A stretch of DNA of 64,000 nt from assembly GCA_032560695.1 (NCBI GenBank), contig JAWGHR010000005.1:1-64000 (forward strand), written 5' to 3'. The position numbers and the translations under genes were made by a program. The DNA is from Peptoniphilus_A harei_B (lineage in GTDB: Bacteria > Bacillota > Clostridia > Tissierellales > Peptoniphilaceae). Each line of letters opens with the position of its first letter. The stretch's first letter is position 1. The notes under the pieces are model-generated. The model was not told where the DNA came from. It did not search any database and saw nothing but the letters and a program-made list of their open reading frames with translations. Positions 50,101 through 59,317 of the stretch are shown here, one piece after another.

Positions 50101-53100
50101 AAAAAGATCAAAAAGACCTCAAGGTAATTACAGTGGATCATTTTATAAAGGGAATTTTAAATTCTAAGAGAAGTGATGCTAAGGGAATTAAGTCATCAAA
50201 ATTAAAAGTCTATGGAGATTTGAGATGGGACGGATTGATTTATAATCCTCACGCAGAAGATAAGAATGATCCAAATTATGTGGAAGGAAAATTTGATCCT
50301 ATTGCAGAGGGTCAGTACTATTACAAGTTCCAATATAGGCTTTCTCCAAATTATCCTTATCAAGTTTCTTATATTCCTGTAAAAATTGATAGGACTCCAC
50401 CTCAAATCATCAGCTTAAATGCAGATAATCCTGATGAGATCATCTTAAAGGTTAAGGATACTTACAATGTTCAAAAGGATCACAGTAAGACTTTATTCCA
50501 AAGGGATCAAGAAAAGAATTCAGATGATTTTACAGTAACTAATAACAAGGTATGGTTTGCTGGTGCTGCTTTTGTCGATGAATATGGAGAAATCGAAGAG
50601 AATTTAAAGGTAGTAAATACTGGAAAAGTTGACAAGTATGGAAGTTTTGAAATTGATAGCGAAGGAAACTCTGTCTACAAAATTCTTGGAGCAAATAAAA
50701 ATCTTCTTGGTAAAACTTTAGAGGTGGCTGCGCTTGATGGAGCGTCTAACTTCACTAATCTTTACAGGGTTAAGTTTGACGATAAAGTTATTGATGGAAA
50801 ACTTGCTTATTACTTGGAAGGAAATGAAAATACTAAGCTTGGAGAAATTGATGCATCTAAACTTAAAAATGTAGAAATTAAAGATGGCAAAGAAGACAAG
50901 AATGAGAAGGATCTAGAAAAAAATAATAGAGAAAATATTAGTGAAAAGCCTGAAGTAGGACTTGATGATAATTCTTATGTAAAAGCTCTTTCTGAAGAGG
51001 ACACAAGGAGAATTATAAAGCCAAAAGAAATAGAGATTACTAATCCATTTACTGGAGATACAAGTATAGATTATGATTATGGAGATATAAGTTCAGTAGA
51101 TGAATATGGTATTCCTTCTAAATATTCTAATGGCGACCCAATGGAGTTTAAGGATAAGGATCTTGCAGCATTAAAGACTATGGGCTATGTTGGGAAAATT
51201 GTCCCTGACGAAAGGGGAGGCTTTGACTTAAGTGGATATGTAAAAAATGTATCTCCTGATGCAAAAATCTATTTTAGATCTACAAGAATGGCAAAAACCA
51301 ACAAGAGAGAAGAACTAAAGAGGGTTCCTGGTTCTTATGATGAAAAAACTCACTCTTTCAAGTTTAATCTATGGGGAAATAAGGATGATGTAGATAATAC
51401 TAAGGGAATTGACTACAAGGGAGACATTGAATTATATGTAGTAGATGGAAATGAGAGAAGCGATAGTATTTTCCTCAGGATGCCAAAGGAAATAAATGAT
51501 AGTGTAGAGAAAAAGCAAAAACCAAAACTTTTAACTTCACAAAAAAGCATTATTGAACTTGGAAAAGCTGAACTAGGTGGCGAACTTAAAGAGAAAAGGG
51601 ATGAAAATGGAAAAGTTTATTATCTGGTAAAAGATGAGCTTAGGATAAGCAAGGGTTATGGAGTTAGGGTTATATCCAGAAATCCAGGTAAGACAGGCCT
51701 AGATGCTAACTATAGAGAAGATTTCATAAATAATGATGAGGATGTAAAGATTGTTGATGCACATATCAGGGGTCTTGATGGCTTTAATGTAATCAGATAT
51801 GAAATTTACAAGTTAGATGGCAGCGAAGAGCTTAAAGAAGAAAACTTAGTTGAAGAAATGGGCAAGTGTCTTTACATCGATAGGGATGGAGTTCAATTAG
51901 ACATGGACCAAGATACATTTAATCCTTACAGTGATGGAGGAAAAGGAGAACTTTATGTTAGGAAGAGTCCACATACCCTAAGAGGAAGGATTGGAGATAA
52001 GGGTGGCTTTAACTGGCACCTTAGAATAAATGAATCAATGGTAGACCAACATTTAATTTATGGTGATTTAAAATCTGATAACTCAAAGGATTTTGAAGTT
52101 ACATTTGATGTAAGGGACAATGATGTAATGGATTGGTCTGCTAAGGACTATAAATTAAATGGTCCAGAAAAAGATATTCTATCACAATATAGGATTTATT
52201 TAGACAGCGTTAAACCAGATATAGAATTATCTAAGGATAAAATAAATGAAAATGACCTCTTATTAAAATATAAGAACAAAACTTTTCATCTAAATATCTC
52301 TGATAAGAGAGACGGTAACAAAGCAGGACGTATAGAAAGCAGTAAAATTTATGTAAATGGAAGGGAATTTAATCCTAATGAGTCACTTGAAGCTTATGCT
52401 AAAGATGGAAAAGTTGAAGTAAGAATAAGTGCAAGTGACTATGCAAAGAATACAAGTGTAAAAATTTACTCTATAGACCTAGATTCAGATACAATTACTG
52501 AAGTAGAAAACAAGAATATAAAAGTAAAGGTTAATGGGGAAGAAGTACTTGTAAAAGAAGGCGAAGATTTTGTACTTCCAGAATTTAATGGACAAGAAGA
52601 AAAGGGTAAAAAATTTATAGGATGGAATGTAAGAGGTATAAATCAAAAACCAGGACACATCTTTATAGGTCAAGAGAATATTGAAATCACTCCAAATTTT
52701 GAAGAAGTTAGTCAAATTAGACACAGGGTTGAATTTGAAGCAAATGGTGGAAGTGGAAGGATACCAGATATTAATGTTGGAGATAAGGAAGAAATAAGGC
52801 TTCCAGAAAATACCTTCACTGCACCAAGTGGAAAGGTTTTTGATGGTTGGATTGTTTCTGGAAATAGAGACAAGAAGAAGCCAGGAGATAAAATTATAAT
52901 TGCTTCAGATATAACTATTACAGCTTCCTGGAAAGATATGGACAAGGATGAATCAGAGGAAGATAAGAATAGGCCGTCTGATGAAAATAGACCATCAGAT
53001 AAGAATAAGCCGTCTGATGAAAACAGGCCGTCAGATAAGAATAAGCCAGCTGATAATTCTATTGAAAGGGAAGATAATAGGGATAAGGGTATTCCTAGAA

Positions 53101-53723
53101 GGAGAAGTCATGAAAACACAAGTAAAGTTGTGACAAATTCTATTGGCAAAAATACAAGTAGAAGTATCTTCTCATCTTACAATTCAAGTCCAAGTTCTAT
53201 TGAAAATCACTGGGCAAGGAAGGCTATTATTTCTGCAGTAGAAAAAAATTATTTTAAAGATATCGCTGACTTAGACAATTTTATGCCAGATAAGAGTCTA
53301 ACAAGGGCTGAATTTGTAACTATACTTGGTAGGCTTGCAAATGTAGATGCAAGTAGGTATAAGGACAAGGTCTTTGATGATATCGATGCAAACAAGTATT
53401 ATTCACCATATATTGATTGGGCTTATAAAAATAAAATAGCAAGTGGATTTGGCGACGGTAGATTTATGCCAGACAAGGAACTTTCTAGAGAAGAAATGTG
53501 TGCCTTTTTATCAAGATTTAACAAGGTCCATAAGATAAATAACAAAGAAGAGAATATTAATATTAGCTTTAAAGATGAAAAAAATGTTTCAGATTGGGCT
53601 AAGGAATCTGTAAGAGAAATGGTTAGACTAGGTCTAATCAAGGGAATGGATGATGGAAACTTCATGCCAAAAGAAAAATTAACAAGGGCACAAATTGCAC
53701 AAGTGGTATTTGAAATTAAGTAA
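47139..53723 (+). CDS. Giant SLH-anchored subtilisin-like protease (2194 aa)
   Basis: A signal peptide is at residues 1-28 and an inhibitor I9-like propeptide region at about 65-145 (VVYFVEFDDKANKDQV). The S8 catalytic triad is D184 (ANIDTGMD), H251 (HGMHIAG) and S625 (GTSMAAP). A protease-associated insert (ARGVVVVNT) lies between H and S. After it come Fn3-like domains as in lactocepin/C5a peptidase. An InlB-B-type repeat (FEANGGSGRIP) is followed by a charged Pro-Ser-Asp linker and three SLH units at the C-terminus. It is an envelope-bound protease likely to act on host or nutrient proteins. Anchoring by SLH instead of LPxTG is less usual for this family. GGAGG precedes the ATG. Confidence 0.92.
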   Translation: MNKNLKRYSSLGLSLIFVMSSFNGVFAEGNNINKPLSETERIVRSQKEMNLKKSKILEDFEKEEAGVKVKREKVVYFVEFDDKANKDQVIHSLKEIKDVKILYEYNILFQAVSVEAYPEELDKLKSIKGVKDVERAGKLVPLMENARKLVGVDRASDYLKSLNSINANLGKNYDGRGMIIANIDTGMDASHKAMRIDDDAKNSLKLKKNDLKGSDKEFWLSDKVPHSFNYLNGGKITTEKYDDGSDYHDPHGMHIAGILAANDTDEDIKAHKGIRGIAPNAQLFSYKMYSDASDGFAGDETMFHAFEDCIKHDVDVISVSSGFTGTGLAGEKYWQAIRSLRKAGIPICVATGNYATSSSSSSWDRYANNSLKMTDTGNVTRTAAHEDAIAVASSRNTKIEYEGVNIGGKDFRYSQIGAFFDKGNFKQDKYKFIYLGQCQDEDIAGKDLKDKIVVMDRIYTKDLKYSFKKVFDKGARGVVVVNTVSYYNRDDWENIPAMGYEEDENTRVPVFSVSGMDGKLIWDMICGRKPDEKEDFKSKNSDYRIDMEKYNSKKPKLGEEKELSIKFLDHKIQWEDTNVPAGSTSWGPRIDLMLKPDVSAPGKNIYSTLNKIDGVDNYQYMSGTSMAAPVVSASTVLIRPRVKELVKEPVIKARGIDVTSLTKIMIQNTSRPMIDPTTDDGKGNYLFASPRQQGSGLINVERALKNNLIVSYKVEDSVGEMNSYGAVSLKEIKSDKKDFTINIDNPSDRDITVKVSSSKVTTDGEVNKKKLDEQYKDEASKDGIQNIAEIHPKEVKGASISFAQDEITIPARGSFNLGATLNVGEARDKDMFVEAFINFESKEEKENVKDPQPSLSMPVMGFAGDWNKEPIIDKWAWEDGSRSKGIVGYDDEGNPKIPGTLNKGRGGEHGIDLFKPAGVIQNRETENKTLDQDPELFAFNNSQDFNMNSSGESKIISGNEIDRGLTPSPLILRSASDCKISIVNTMDEKDQKDLKVITVDHFIKGILNSKRSDAKGIKSSKLKVYGDLRWDGLIYNPHAEDKNDPNYVEGKFDPIAEGQYYYKFQYRLSPNYPYQVSYIPVKIDRTPPQIISLNADNPDEIILKVKDTYNVQKDHSKTLFQRDQEKNSDDFTVTNNKVWFAGAAFVDEYGEIEENLKVVNTGKVDKYGSFEIDSEGNSVYKILGANKNLLGKTLEVAALDGASNFTNLYRVKFDDKVIDGKLAYYLEGNENTKLGEIDASKLKNVEIKDGKEDKNEKDLEKNNRENISEKPEVGLDDNSYVKALSEEDTRRIIKPKEIEITNPFTGDTSIDYDYGDISSVDEYGIPSKYSNGDPMEFKDKDLAALKTMGYVGKIVPDERGGFDLSGYVKNVSPDAKIYFRSTRMAKTNKREELKRVPGSYDEKTHSFKFNLWGNKDDVDNTKGIDYKGDIELYVVDGNERSDSIFLRMPKEINDSVEKKQKPKLLTSQKSIIELGKAELGGELKEKRDENGKVYYLVKDELRISKGYGVRVISRNPGKTGLDANYREDFINNDEDVKIVDAHIRGLDGFNVIRYEIYKLDGSEELKEENLVEEMGKCLYIDRDGVQLDMDQDTFNPYSDGGKGELYVRKSPHTLRGRIGDKGGFNWHLRINESMVDQHLIYGDLKSDNSKDFEVTFDVRDNDVMDWSAKDYKLNGPEKDILSQYRIYLDSVKPDIELSKDKINENDLLLKYKNKTFHLNISDKRDGNKAGRIESSKIYVNGREFNPNESLEAYAKDGKVEVRISASDYAKNTSVKIYSIDLDSDTITEVENKNIKVKVNGEEVLVKEGEDFVLPEFNGQEEKGKKFIGWNVRGINQKPGHIFIGQENIEITPNFEEVSQIRHRVEFEANGGSGRIPDINVGDKEEIRLPENTFTAPSGKVFDGWIVSGNRDKKKPGDKIIIASDITITASWKDMDKDESEEDKNRPSDENRPSDKNKPSDENRPSDKNKPADNSIEREDNRDKGIPRRRSHENTSKVVTNSIGKNTSRSIFSSYNSSPSSIENHWARKAIISAVEKNYFKDIADLDNFMPDKSLTRAEFVTILGRLANVDASRYKDKVFDDIDANKYYSPYIDWAYKNKIASGFGDGRFMPDKELSREEMCAFLSRFNKVHKINNKEENINISFKDEKNVSDWAKESVREMVRLGLIKGMDDGNFMPKEKLTRAQIAQVVFEIK

Positions 53724-53746
53724 TAGGTCCCTAATAACAAAACTAT

Positions 53747-53782
53747 GAGACTCGAGAAATCGAGTCTCTTATTTATTATTTC
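53747..53782 (+). terminator. Terminator of the subtilase gene
   Basis: GAGACTCGA (53747-53755), loop GAAA, TCGAGTCTC (53760-53768), then a T-rich tract. Confidence 0.88.
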
Positions 53783-53937
53783 TTAGGGTAAAAATAAGCT
53801 TGAAAAAAGATATAATTATTTCGGAAAGATAAGATTTAAAATAGGATATTATTGGCAAAGAGCTAGTAGATTATAAAAAAGGGATGTTTTTTTTTCTGGA
53901 ATAAGAATTTTTGGCAAGTCTCTTGAAGATCTTATAA

Positions 53938-54056
53938 AATTTTCTTGCAGAAATTTGATCGAGTTATAATAGAGGAACACAGATTTTTGACAAGCAAAAA
54001 TCTGCGGGCAGACTTATCAAAATTTCTTACAGAAATTTGATCAAATCTCAGCCAAG
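53938..54056 (+). repeat. Dispersed structured repeat, copy B (truncated, with nested fragment)
   Basis: 53974-54056 matches the first 85 or so bases of copy A, including the AGATTTTTG/CAAAAATCT hairpin, and stops at CAGCCAAG. A fragment of the repeat's central hairpin (TTTCTTGCAGAAATTTGATC) lies just before it at 53941-53960. The remainder of 53769-54182 is AT-rich DNA without a gene. Confidence 0.75.
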
Positions 54057-54182
54057 CAAAAAGCTCTTGCCCGAATATCTCATTCCAATTTTTACATAGG
54101 ATATTCTTGGCAAGGAGCTTCTTTATTTTAAGAAAGACAATGTCTTTAATAAATGCAAAGAAATTAAATTTAAGCCAATGAA

Positions 54183-54212
54183 AAAAGCTATGAGGTTATC
54201 CTCATAGCTTTT
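54183..54212 (-). terminator. Terminator for the HTH regulator transcript
   Basis: AAAAGCTATGAGG (54183-54195), loop TTAT, and its complement at 54200-54212; T-rich on both strands. It lies 137 bp beyond the minus-strand stop codon and resembles the hairpin at 46787. Confidence 0.7.
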
Positions 54213-54348
54213 CTTAGTATGTTTTCGATTTTGGTTAGTTAATTTTAGTAAATTTCATAGAGTGTTTTTAAATTTTTAATAATTTCTTTACTTTTTAATA
54301 AATTCCTGCTTGCTAATTTTAAATAATTGATAAGTTTGTCCCAGGATC

Positions 54349-55785
54349 CTAGTCCTTGTGGGGCATTTTTTTGAATACGTGAACGTATTTATGGAAGAGC
54401 TTCTCTAGGTCGTCAACATCGTACTTCTGACTGAAGTCTGACTCCATGATTTCTTCCAGACTGTGGTGGATCTTGTTGTGGATCTTGACGTCTGTCACTA
54501 TAGATGTGGAAGTGAGGTCGCCCTCGTCGCTGATCTTCTTGAAGAACATGTTGTTTTCGTTGATGAAGAAGTTGAACGTGTCAAGACCCATAGCTTGGAG
54601 GGTCCTGCTGTCTTTTATGATATAAAAGTTTATGTTTTTGTTCTTCTTCATTACTGAAACGATGTTGTTCAAGTGGGCTTGGATCTCCTCAGTGGAAAGC
54701 TTGGCTCTTATGGAACAGTAGAAGATTTCGCCAGTCTCAAAGTATTTCAAGAGGCCTGTCCTAGTTGCCAAGAAGTTGATCTCTGCATCAGCAAAGAGTT
54801 CTTCCCAAAGGAGTTTGATGCCCTGGACTTCTGCCTTCTTGAAGTCCTTGTCCTTGTCGATTTCTTTTATTATCCTGTCGATTATGGGGTTAGGTAGAAG
54901 AAATTCAAAGCCGTAGTTAGAGAGGAAGAGGAAGTCGCTATCTGAATAGAAGTATTTCCTGTAGTTGGACTTTGCCAATTCTTCTGGTTGGGAAAGGGCT
55001 ATTACCTTGTTGAGGTCTTTGAAAAGTCCCATGATAAAGGAAGAGATTTCAAAGAGGGTGTCAAGTTCTTCTCCATGGGTTAAGAGGGAGAAGCCTTCTT
55101 CTTGCCTAAGGATAAGGTAGGCAGTTTCTCTTATTAAGATAATGTCATAGTCAATGCCTGGGTCCTCGTAAAGCTCAATGTTGATACCTGCGTTGTCAGT
55201 TATTACTTTTAAGATGTCTAACTTGTCTAGGTCATCTTTCTTGCAAAGGAGGTGGAGGTTAAATTCCACGTCTTTGTTTAAATTTTTACCTATTTGCAGG
55301 AGGATTTGGGCGAAGTGACTATTGATGTCAAAAGTTGCCCAGATGTCAACTTTTTTCTTTTTCCCAATTATTTTCTCCAAGCTGTCTCTTAGGTCCTTGT
55401 CTATGGAAGAGTTCTTGAAGATGAAGTTTGTATTTGAGACTGTCTCCATGGGGAGGTCTTGGTTGGAGTTCATGTAGGCTTCGTTTAAGAGTTTGTAGAT
55501 CAAGACCTCTAGACCTTTTCTTGAATCGTTTTTCAAGACGTCCTTGTTGTTCATCTTGAAGGCAGAGAAGAAGTCATCCACCTTGTCTTCTTCTATGATG
55601 ACTTTGGCAAATAGGGAGGAGAGTTTTCTGTTTATGGTGTAGATGTTCTTAGATGATGGTAACTTTCTCCCACTATTCCACTTGCTTATGTAGGATATGT
55701 CGTAACCCAAGCTAAAGGCAACAGTGGATAGTTTTGTATTTGTTAAGTCTATTAAAGTTTTAAAGGCTTGTCTGTATTGCCACAT
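54349..55785 (-). CDS. HTH (XRE-like) transcriptional regulator with large C-terminal region
   Basis: This 478-residue protein has an N-terminal Cro/C1-type helix-turn-helix (about residues 14-55): TKLSTVAFSLGYDISYISKWNSGRKLPS. The remaining 420 residues show no domain I know; they are mixed alpha/beta with many charged helices. It has no signal peptide. It is divergent from the lactate dehydrogenase operon, with a 170-bp gap that holds a 12-bp palindrome, so local control of that operon is plausible. GAGGAGAT precedes the ATG. Confidence 0.7.
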   Translation of the reverse strand: MWQYRQAFKTLIDLTNTKLSTVAFSLGYDISYISKWNSGRKLPSSKNIYTINRKLSSLFAKVIIEEDKVDDFFSAFKMNNKDVLKNDSRKGLEVLIYKLLNEAYMNSNQDLPMETVSNTNFIFKNSSIDKDLRDSLEKIIGKKKKVDIWATFDINSHFAQILLQIGKNLNKDVEFNLHLLCKKDDLDKLDILKVITDNAGINIELYEDPGIDYDIILIRETAYLILRQEEGFSLLTHGEELDTLFEISSFIMGLFKDLNKVIALSQPEELAKSNYRKYFYSDSDFLFLSNYGFEFLLPNPIIDRIIKEIDKDKDFKKAEVQGIKLLWEELFADAEINFLATRTGLLKYFETGEIFYCSIRAKLSTEEIQAHLNNIVSVMKKNKNINFYIIKDSRTLQAMGLDTFNFFINENNMFFKKISDEGDLTSTSIVTDVKIHNKIHHSLEEIMESDFSQKYDVDDLEKLFHKYVHVFKKMPHKD

Positions 55786-55843
55786 AATATCTCCTCAATC
55801 TCTTATAAATACAAGATAATTATATTAAGAAGTTGAATAAAAG

Positions 55844-55855
55844 TCAATTAATTGA
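55844..55855. promoter_or_regulatory. Palindrome in the divergent regulator/lactate operon promoter region
   Basis: TCAATTAATTGA is a perfect 12-bp palindrome, flanked by TTGAA and TTCAA. It lies upstream of TATAAT (55914-55919) for the lactate operon. Confidence 0.35.
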
Positions 55856-55955
55856 GGAATAATTCAAGATATTTCAAGCGGGAAAACAATTTTTTTCATG
55901 TGGTCCATTATATAATAAAGACAATAATATTTTTAATGAATTATTGGAGGGAAAA

Positions 55956-57368
55956 ATGGTAAATTATAACGCTGTTACAGACAATGTGATAGAAGAAATT
56001 AAAAATGCTGTATCAGGCAAGGTTTATGTTGGAGAAGAGATTAACATCGACTTCTTCCACGATGAAATGCCTATTTACGGTGAAGGACAACCTGAACTAG
56101 TTGTTGATGCAACTAACGCTGAACAAATCGCTAAGGTTGTAAAAATTTGTAACGATAACAAGATTCCTGTAGTGCCAAGAGGTGCAGGTACTGGTCTTAC
56201 TGGTGCTGGTGTTTCTAGACACGGTGGAGTTATGATTAACATGCAATCAATGAACAAGATTCTTGATTATGATGAAGAAAACATGGTTGTTAAAGTTCAA
56301 CCTGGTGTTCTATTAAACGACCTTGCTGAAGACTGTCTATCTAGAGGCTATATGTACCCACCTGATCCAGGTGAAAAGTTCGCTACACTAGGAGGAAACG
56401 TAGCAACTAATGCTGGTGGTATGAGAGCTGTTAAGTATGGTACTACTAGAAACTATGTACGTTCTATGGAAGTTGTTACTCCAACTGGTGAAATCACTAC
56501 TTTTGGTGCAACTGTTTCTAAGACTTCTACTGGTTACTCTCTAAAGGACCTTATGATTGGTTCTGAAGGTACTCTTGGTATTATCACTGAGCTTACTCTT
56601 AAGATCATCCCAGCTCCTAAGGAAACTATGTCTCTAATCGTTCCTTACGAAGATCTTGACACTTGTATTTCTACTGTTCCTAAGCTTTTCAAGGCTAACT
56701 TAAATCCTCAAGCTATTGAGTTCATGGAAAAAGAAATTGTTAATATGTCAGAAATCTATATTGGAAAGTCAACTTTCCCTAAGGAATTAGAAGGAATTGA
56801 TATTGGTGCTTACCTTCTTATCACTTTTGATGATGAAGACGAAGATGCACTTAACGATATTGTTGAACAAGCTGCTGAAGTTCTTATGGAAGCTGGAGCA
56901 ATTGACATCCTAGTTGCTGACACTCCAAACAAAATGAAGGAAGCTTGGGCTGCTAGATCTTCTTTCCTAGAAGCAATTGAATCTCAAACTAAACTTCTTG
57001 ACGAATGTGACGTTGTAGTTCCTATTAATATGATTGCTAAGTATGTACACTATGTTAACGAAAGAGCTAAGGACTTCCCATTTGAAGTTAAGTCTTTCGG
57101 TCACGCTGGTGATGGTAACCTACACATTTACACTTGCTCAAACGATATGGAAAAAGAAGAATTCATTAAGCAAGTTGATGTATTCATGAACGACATCTAC
57201 AAGAAGGCTTATGAGTTTGGTGGACAAATTTCTGGTGAACACGGAATCGGATTTGGTAAGAAGACATTCCTACACGAATTTGAAGGCGAAGTTAACACTG
57301 AGCTAATGAGAGGAATCAAGAAAGTATTCGATCCAAACTTAATTCTTAACCCAGACAAAGTTGTTTAA
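55956..57368 (+). CDS. FAD-linked lactate/glycolate dehydrogenase (GlcD/LctD-like)
   Basis: This 470-residue enzyme starts at ATG 55956, after GGAGGG. The FAD-binding PCMH domain has PVVPRGAGTGLTGAGV and GGNVATNAGGMRAVKYGTTRNYV. The C-terminal cap carries HAGDGNLH and SGEHGIGFGK, which hold the metal/substrate site. It oxidises D-lactate (or another 2-hydroxy acid) to pyruvate. The adjacent Etf genes resemble the Acetobacterium LctBCD complex, where lactate oxidation is driven by electron bifurcation; coupling here is inferred. It is the first gene of a six-gene operon. Codon use suggests high expression. Confidence 0.9.
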   Translation: MVNYNAVTDNVIEEIKNAVSGKVYVGEEINIDFFHDEMPIYGEGQPELVVDATNAEQIAKVVKICNDNKIPVVPRGAGTGLTGAGVSRHGGVMINMQSMNKILDYDEENMVVKVQPGVLLNDLAEDCLSRGYMYPPDPGEKFATLGGNVATNAGGMRAVKYGTTRNYVRSMEVVTPTGEITTFGATVSKTSTGYSLKDLMIGSEGTLGIITELTLKIIPAPKETMSLIVPYEDLDTCISTVPKLFKANLNPQAIEFMEKEIVNMSEIYIGKSTFPKELEGIDIGAYLLITFDDEDEDALNDIVEQAAEVLMEAGAIDILVADTPNKMKEAWAARSSFLEAIESQTKLLDECDVVVPINMIAKYVHYVNERAKDFPFEVKSFGHAGDGNLHIYTCSNDMEKEEFIKQVDVFMNDIYKKAYEFGGQISGEHGIGFGKKTFLHEFEGEVNTELMRGIKKVFDPNLILNPDKVV

Positions 57369-57387
57369 TAGAAGGAGATTTTAATTA

Positions 57388-58524
57388 ATGTCATATTTAA
57401 TTTCAGAAGAAGCACAGGACTTACTTTTAGATATTAGAAATTTTTGTGAAAAAGAAGTTGTAGAAGTTTGTAAAGAAGCAGATAGAACTGGCGAATTCCC
57501 AGAAGAACTTTATGAAAAGGCAAAGGAACAAGGTTACTTTGCCCTTGAAGTTCCTGAAGAACTAGGTGGACCTGGTCTTTCTAGGGTTGACGTGGCTGCA
57601 TTATTCGAAGAAATGGCTAAGGCTGACGCTGGTTTTGCAACTACTATCTCTGCTTCAGGTCTTGGTATGAAACCAGTTCTTATTGCTGGAACTCAAGAAC
57701 AAAAAGAATATATTGCTGATGTTACTTTCGAAGGTGGACTTGGTGCCTTCTGTCTAACTGAACCAGGTGCTGGTTCTGATGCTAGTGCAGGAACTACTAC
57801 TGCTGTAAAAGACGGTGACGAATACGTATTAAACGGAAGAAAGTGCTTCATCACTAATGGTGCAGTTGCTTCTTACTACTGTATTACTGCAGCTACAGAC
57901 AAGTCTCAAGGTGTTAGAGGACTTTCAATGTTCCTAGTACCTGCTGGAACTCCTGGCCTAAGTTCTGGTAAGGAAGAAGATAAGATGGGAATTAGAACTT
58001 CAAACACAACTGACGTTGTTCTTGAAGATTGTAGAATTCCTGCTAAGAACCTTATTGGTGAGGAAGGACAAGGCTTCTCTATAGCAATGAAGACTCTTGA
58101 CCAAGCTAGAGCTTGGATGGGTTGTATTGCTGTTGGTATTGCTGAAAGAGGAATCGACGAAGCTAAAAAATATACAACTGAAAGAATCCAATTTGGCAAA
58201 CAAATTAACAAGAACCAAGCTATCCAATTTAAATTAGCTGACATGGACATTCAAACAGAAGTTGCAAGACAAATGGTTGCTAACGCTCTTACTAGAATGG
58301 ACATGGGACTAACTTACAATAGAGAATCTGCAATTGCTAAGTGCTTTGCTTCTGATATAGCTATGAGAGTTGCAGAAGATGCTATCCAATTATTTGGTGG
58401 ATATGGATACTCAAGAGAATATCCTGTTGAAAAGCTTCTAAGAGATGCTAAGATCTTCCAAATCTTTGAAGGTACTAACGAAATTTTAAGAATTGTAGTT
58501 TCTAATAATTTATTGAGAGGTTAA
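57388..58524 (+). CDS. Acyl-CoA dehydrogenase (short-chain, butyryl-CoA type)
   Basis: This 378-residue protein has the family length and motifs. CLTEPGAGSDA binds FAD/substrate, KCFITNG and FGGYGYSREYPVEKLLRDAKI follow, and the catalytic Glu is in FEGTNEI (E361). Clostridial Bcd enzymes reduce crotonyl-CoA to butyryl-CoA with Etf partners. It lies 19 bp after the lactate dehydrogenase and 10 bp before etfB, with GAAGGAG upstream of the ATG. No thiolase, crotonase or hydroxybutyryl-CoA dehydrogenase is in the window. Confidence 0.93.
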   Translation: MSYLISEEAQDLLLDIRNFCEKEVVEVCKEADRTGEFPEELYEKAKEQGYFALEVPEELGGPGLSRVDVAALFEEMAKADAGFATTISASGLGMKPVLIAGTQEQKEYIADVTFEGGLGAFCLTEPGAGSDASAGTTTAVKDGDEYVLNGRKCFITNGAVASYYCITAATDKSQGVRGLSMFLVPAGTPGLSSGKEEDKMGIRTSNTTDVVLEDCRIPAKNLIGEEGQGFSIAMKTLDQARAWMGCIAVGIAERGIDEAKKYTTERIQFGKQINKNQAIQFKLADMDIQTEVARQMVANALTRMDMGLTYNRESAIAKCFASDIAMRVAEDAIQLFGGYGYSREYPVEKLLRDAKIFQIFEGTNEILRIVVSNNLLRG

Positions 58525-58534
58525 GGATTAAATA

Positions 58535-59305
58535 ATGAACATTCTAGTATTTATAAAAGAAGTGCCTGATGATTCAGTAGCAGTTTCTGTCCAAGGGGAC
58601 AGAGCTGCTATCTCTGATATCACGCCTGTTGTTAATGCTTTCGACACTTACTCCCTTGAAATGGCTGTAAGACTAAAGGAAGCTAATGAAGGAAGTCAAG
58701 TAGTTGTAGTTTCTATAGGAAATGAAGAGGTTAAGAACTCTCTTAAAAACTGTCTAGCAGTTGGTGCTGACAAGGCTTACTTAGTTAAGAATGATGATTA
58801 TAGAAAGCTTGATGCTAAAGCTATAACAGAAATTCTTATGGGAGCAAAGGAAAAGTTAGAAGCAGAACTTGGTGCTTTTGATGTAATTTGCTTCGGTAAA
58901 GAAACTACAGATGCAGAAGCTTCACAAGTTGGAGTTTACTTTGCAAATAATTCTGATCTTGGTGTTGTTACATCTGTTATCGCAATGGAAAAAGATGGCG
59001 ACAAGCTTGTTACTAAACAAGAAATCGACGGTGGTTATAGACTAGTTGAAACTATTCTTCCATCTGTTGTAACAATTGCTAAACCAGACTATGAGCCAAG
59101 ATACCCTACTATAAAATCTAAGATGGCTGCAAGAAGACAAAAGATTGATGACTTTGAAGTAGAAGCAACTTCTAGCCCAATCCTTGAAGAAATTAAGGAC
59201 TTCGAACCTAAGAAGAGGGAAGCTGGAGTTAAGATCCAAGAAGAAGAAGTTGAAGATACTGTAGCTAAGGCTATTAGCCTAATGTTAGAACAAAAGGTTT
59301 TATAA
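58535..59305 (+). CDS. etfB: Electron transfer flavoprotein beta subunit, first copy
   Basis: This 256-residue protein starts MNILVFIKEVPD and has the EtfB core: NAFDTYSLEMAVRLKE, CFGKETTDAEASQVG and a late PDYEPRYPTIKSKMAARRQ recognition loop. It diverges from the usual DGDTGQVGP motif, which the second EtfB of the window (62941) retains. The subunit carries AMP or a bifurcating FAD. It is in an operon with an acyl-CoA dehydrogenase and etfA. Confidence 0.9.
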   Translation: MNILVFIKEVPDDSVAVSVQGDRAAISDITPVVNAFDTYSLEMAVRLKEANEGSQVVVVSIGNEEVKNSLKNCLAVGADKAYLVKNDDYRKLDAKAITEILMGAKEKLEAELGAFDVICFGKETTDAEASQVGVYFANNSDLGVVTSVIAMEKDGDKLVTKQEIDGGYRLVETILPSVVTIAKPDYEPRYPTIKSKMAARRQKIDDFEVEATSSPILEEIKDFEPKKREAGVKIQEEEVEDTVAKAISLMLEQKVL

Positions 59306-59317
59306 TAGGAGGAAAAG

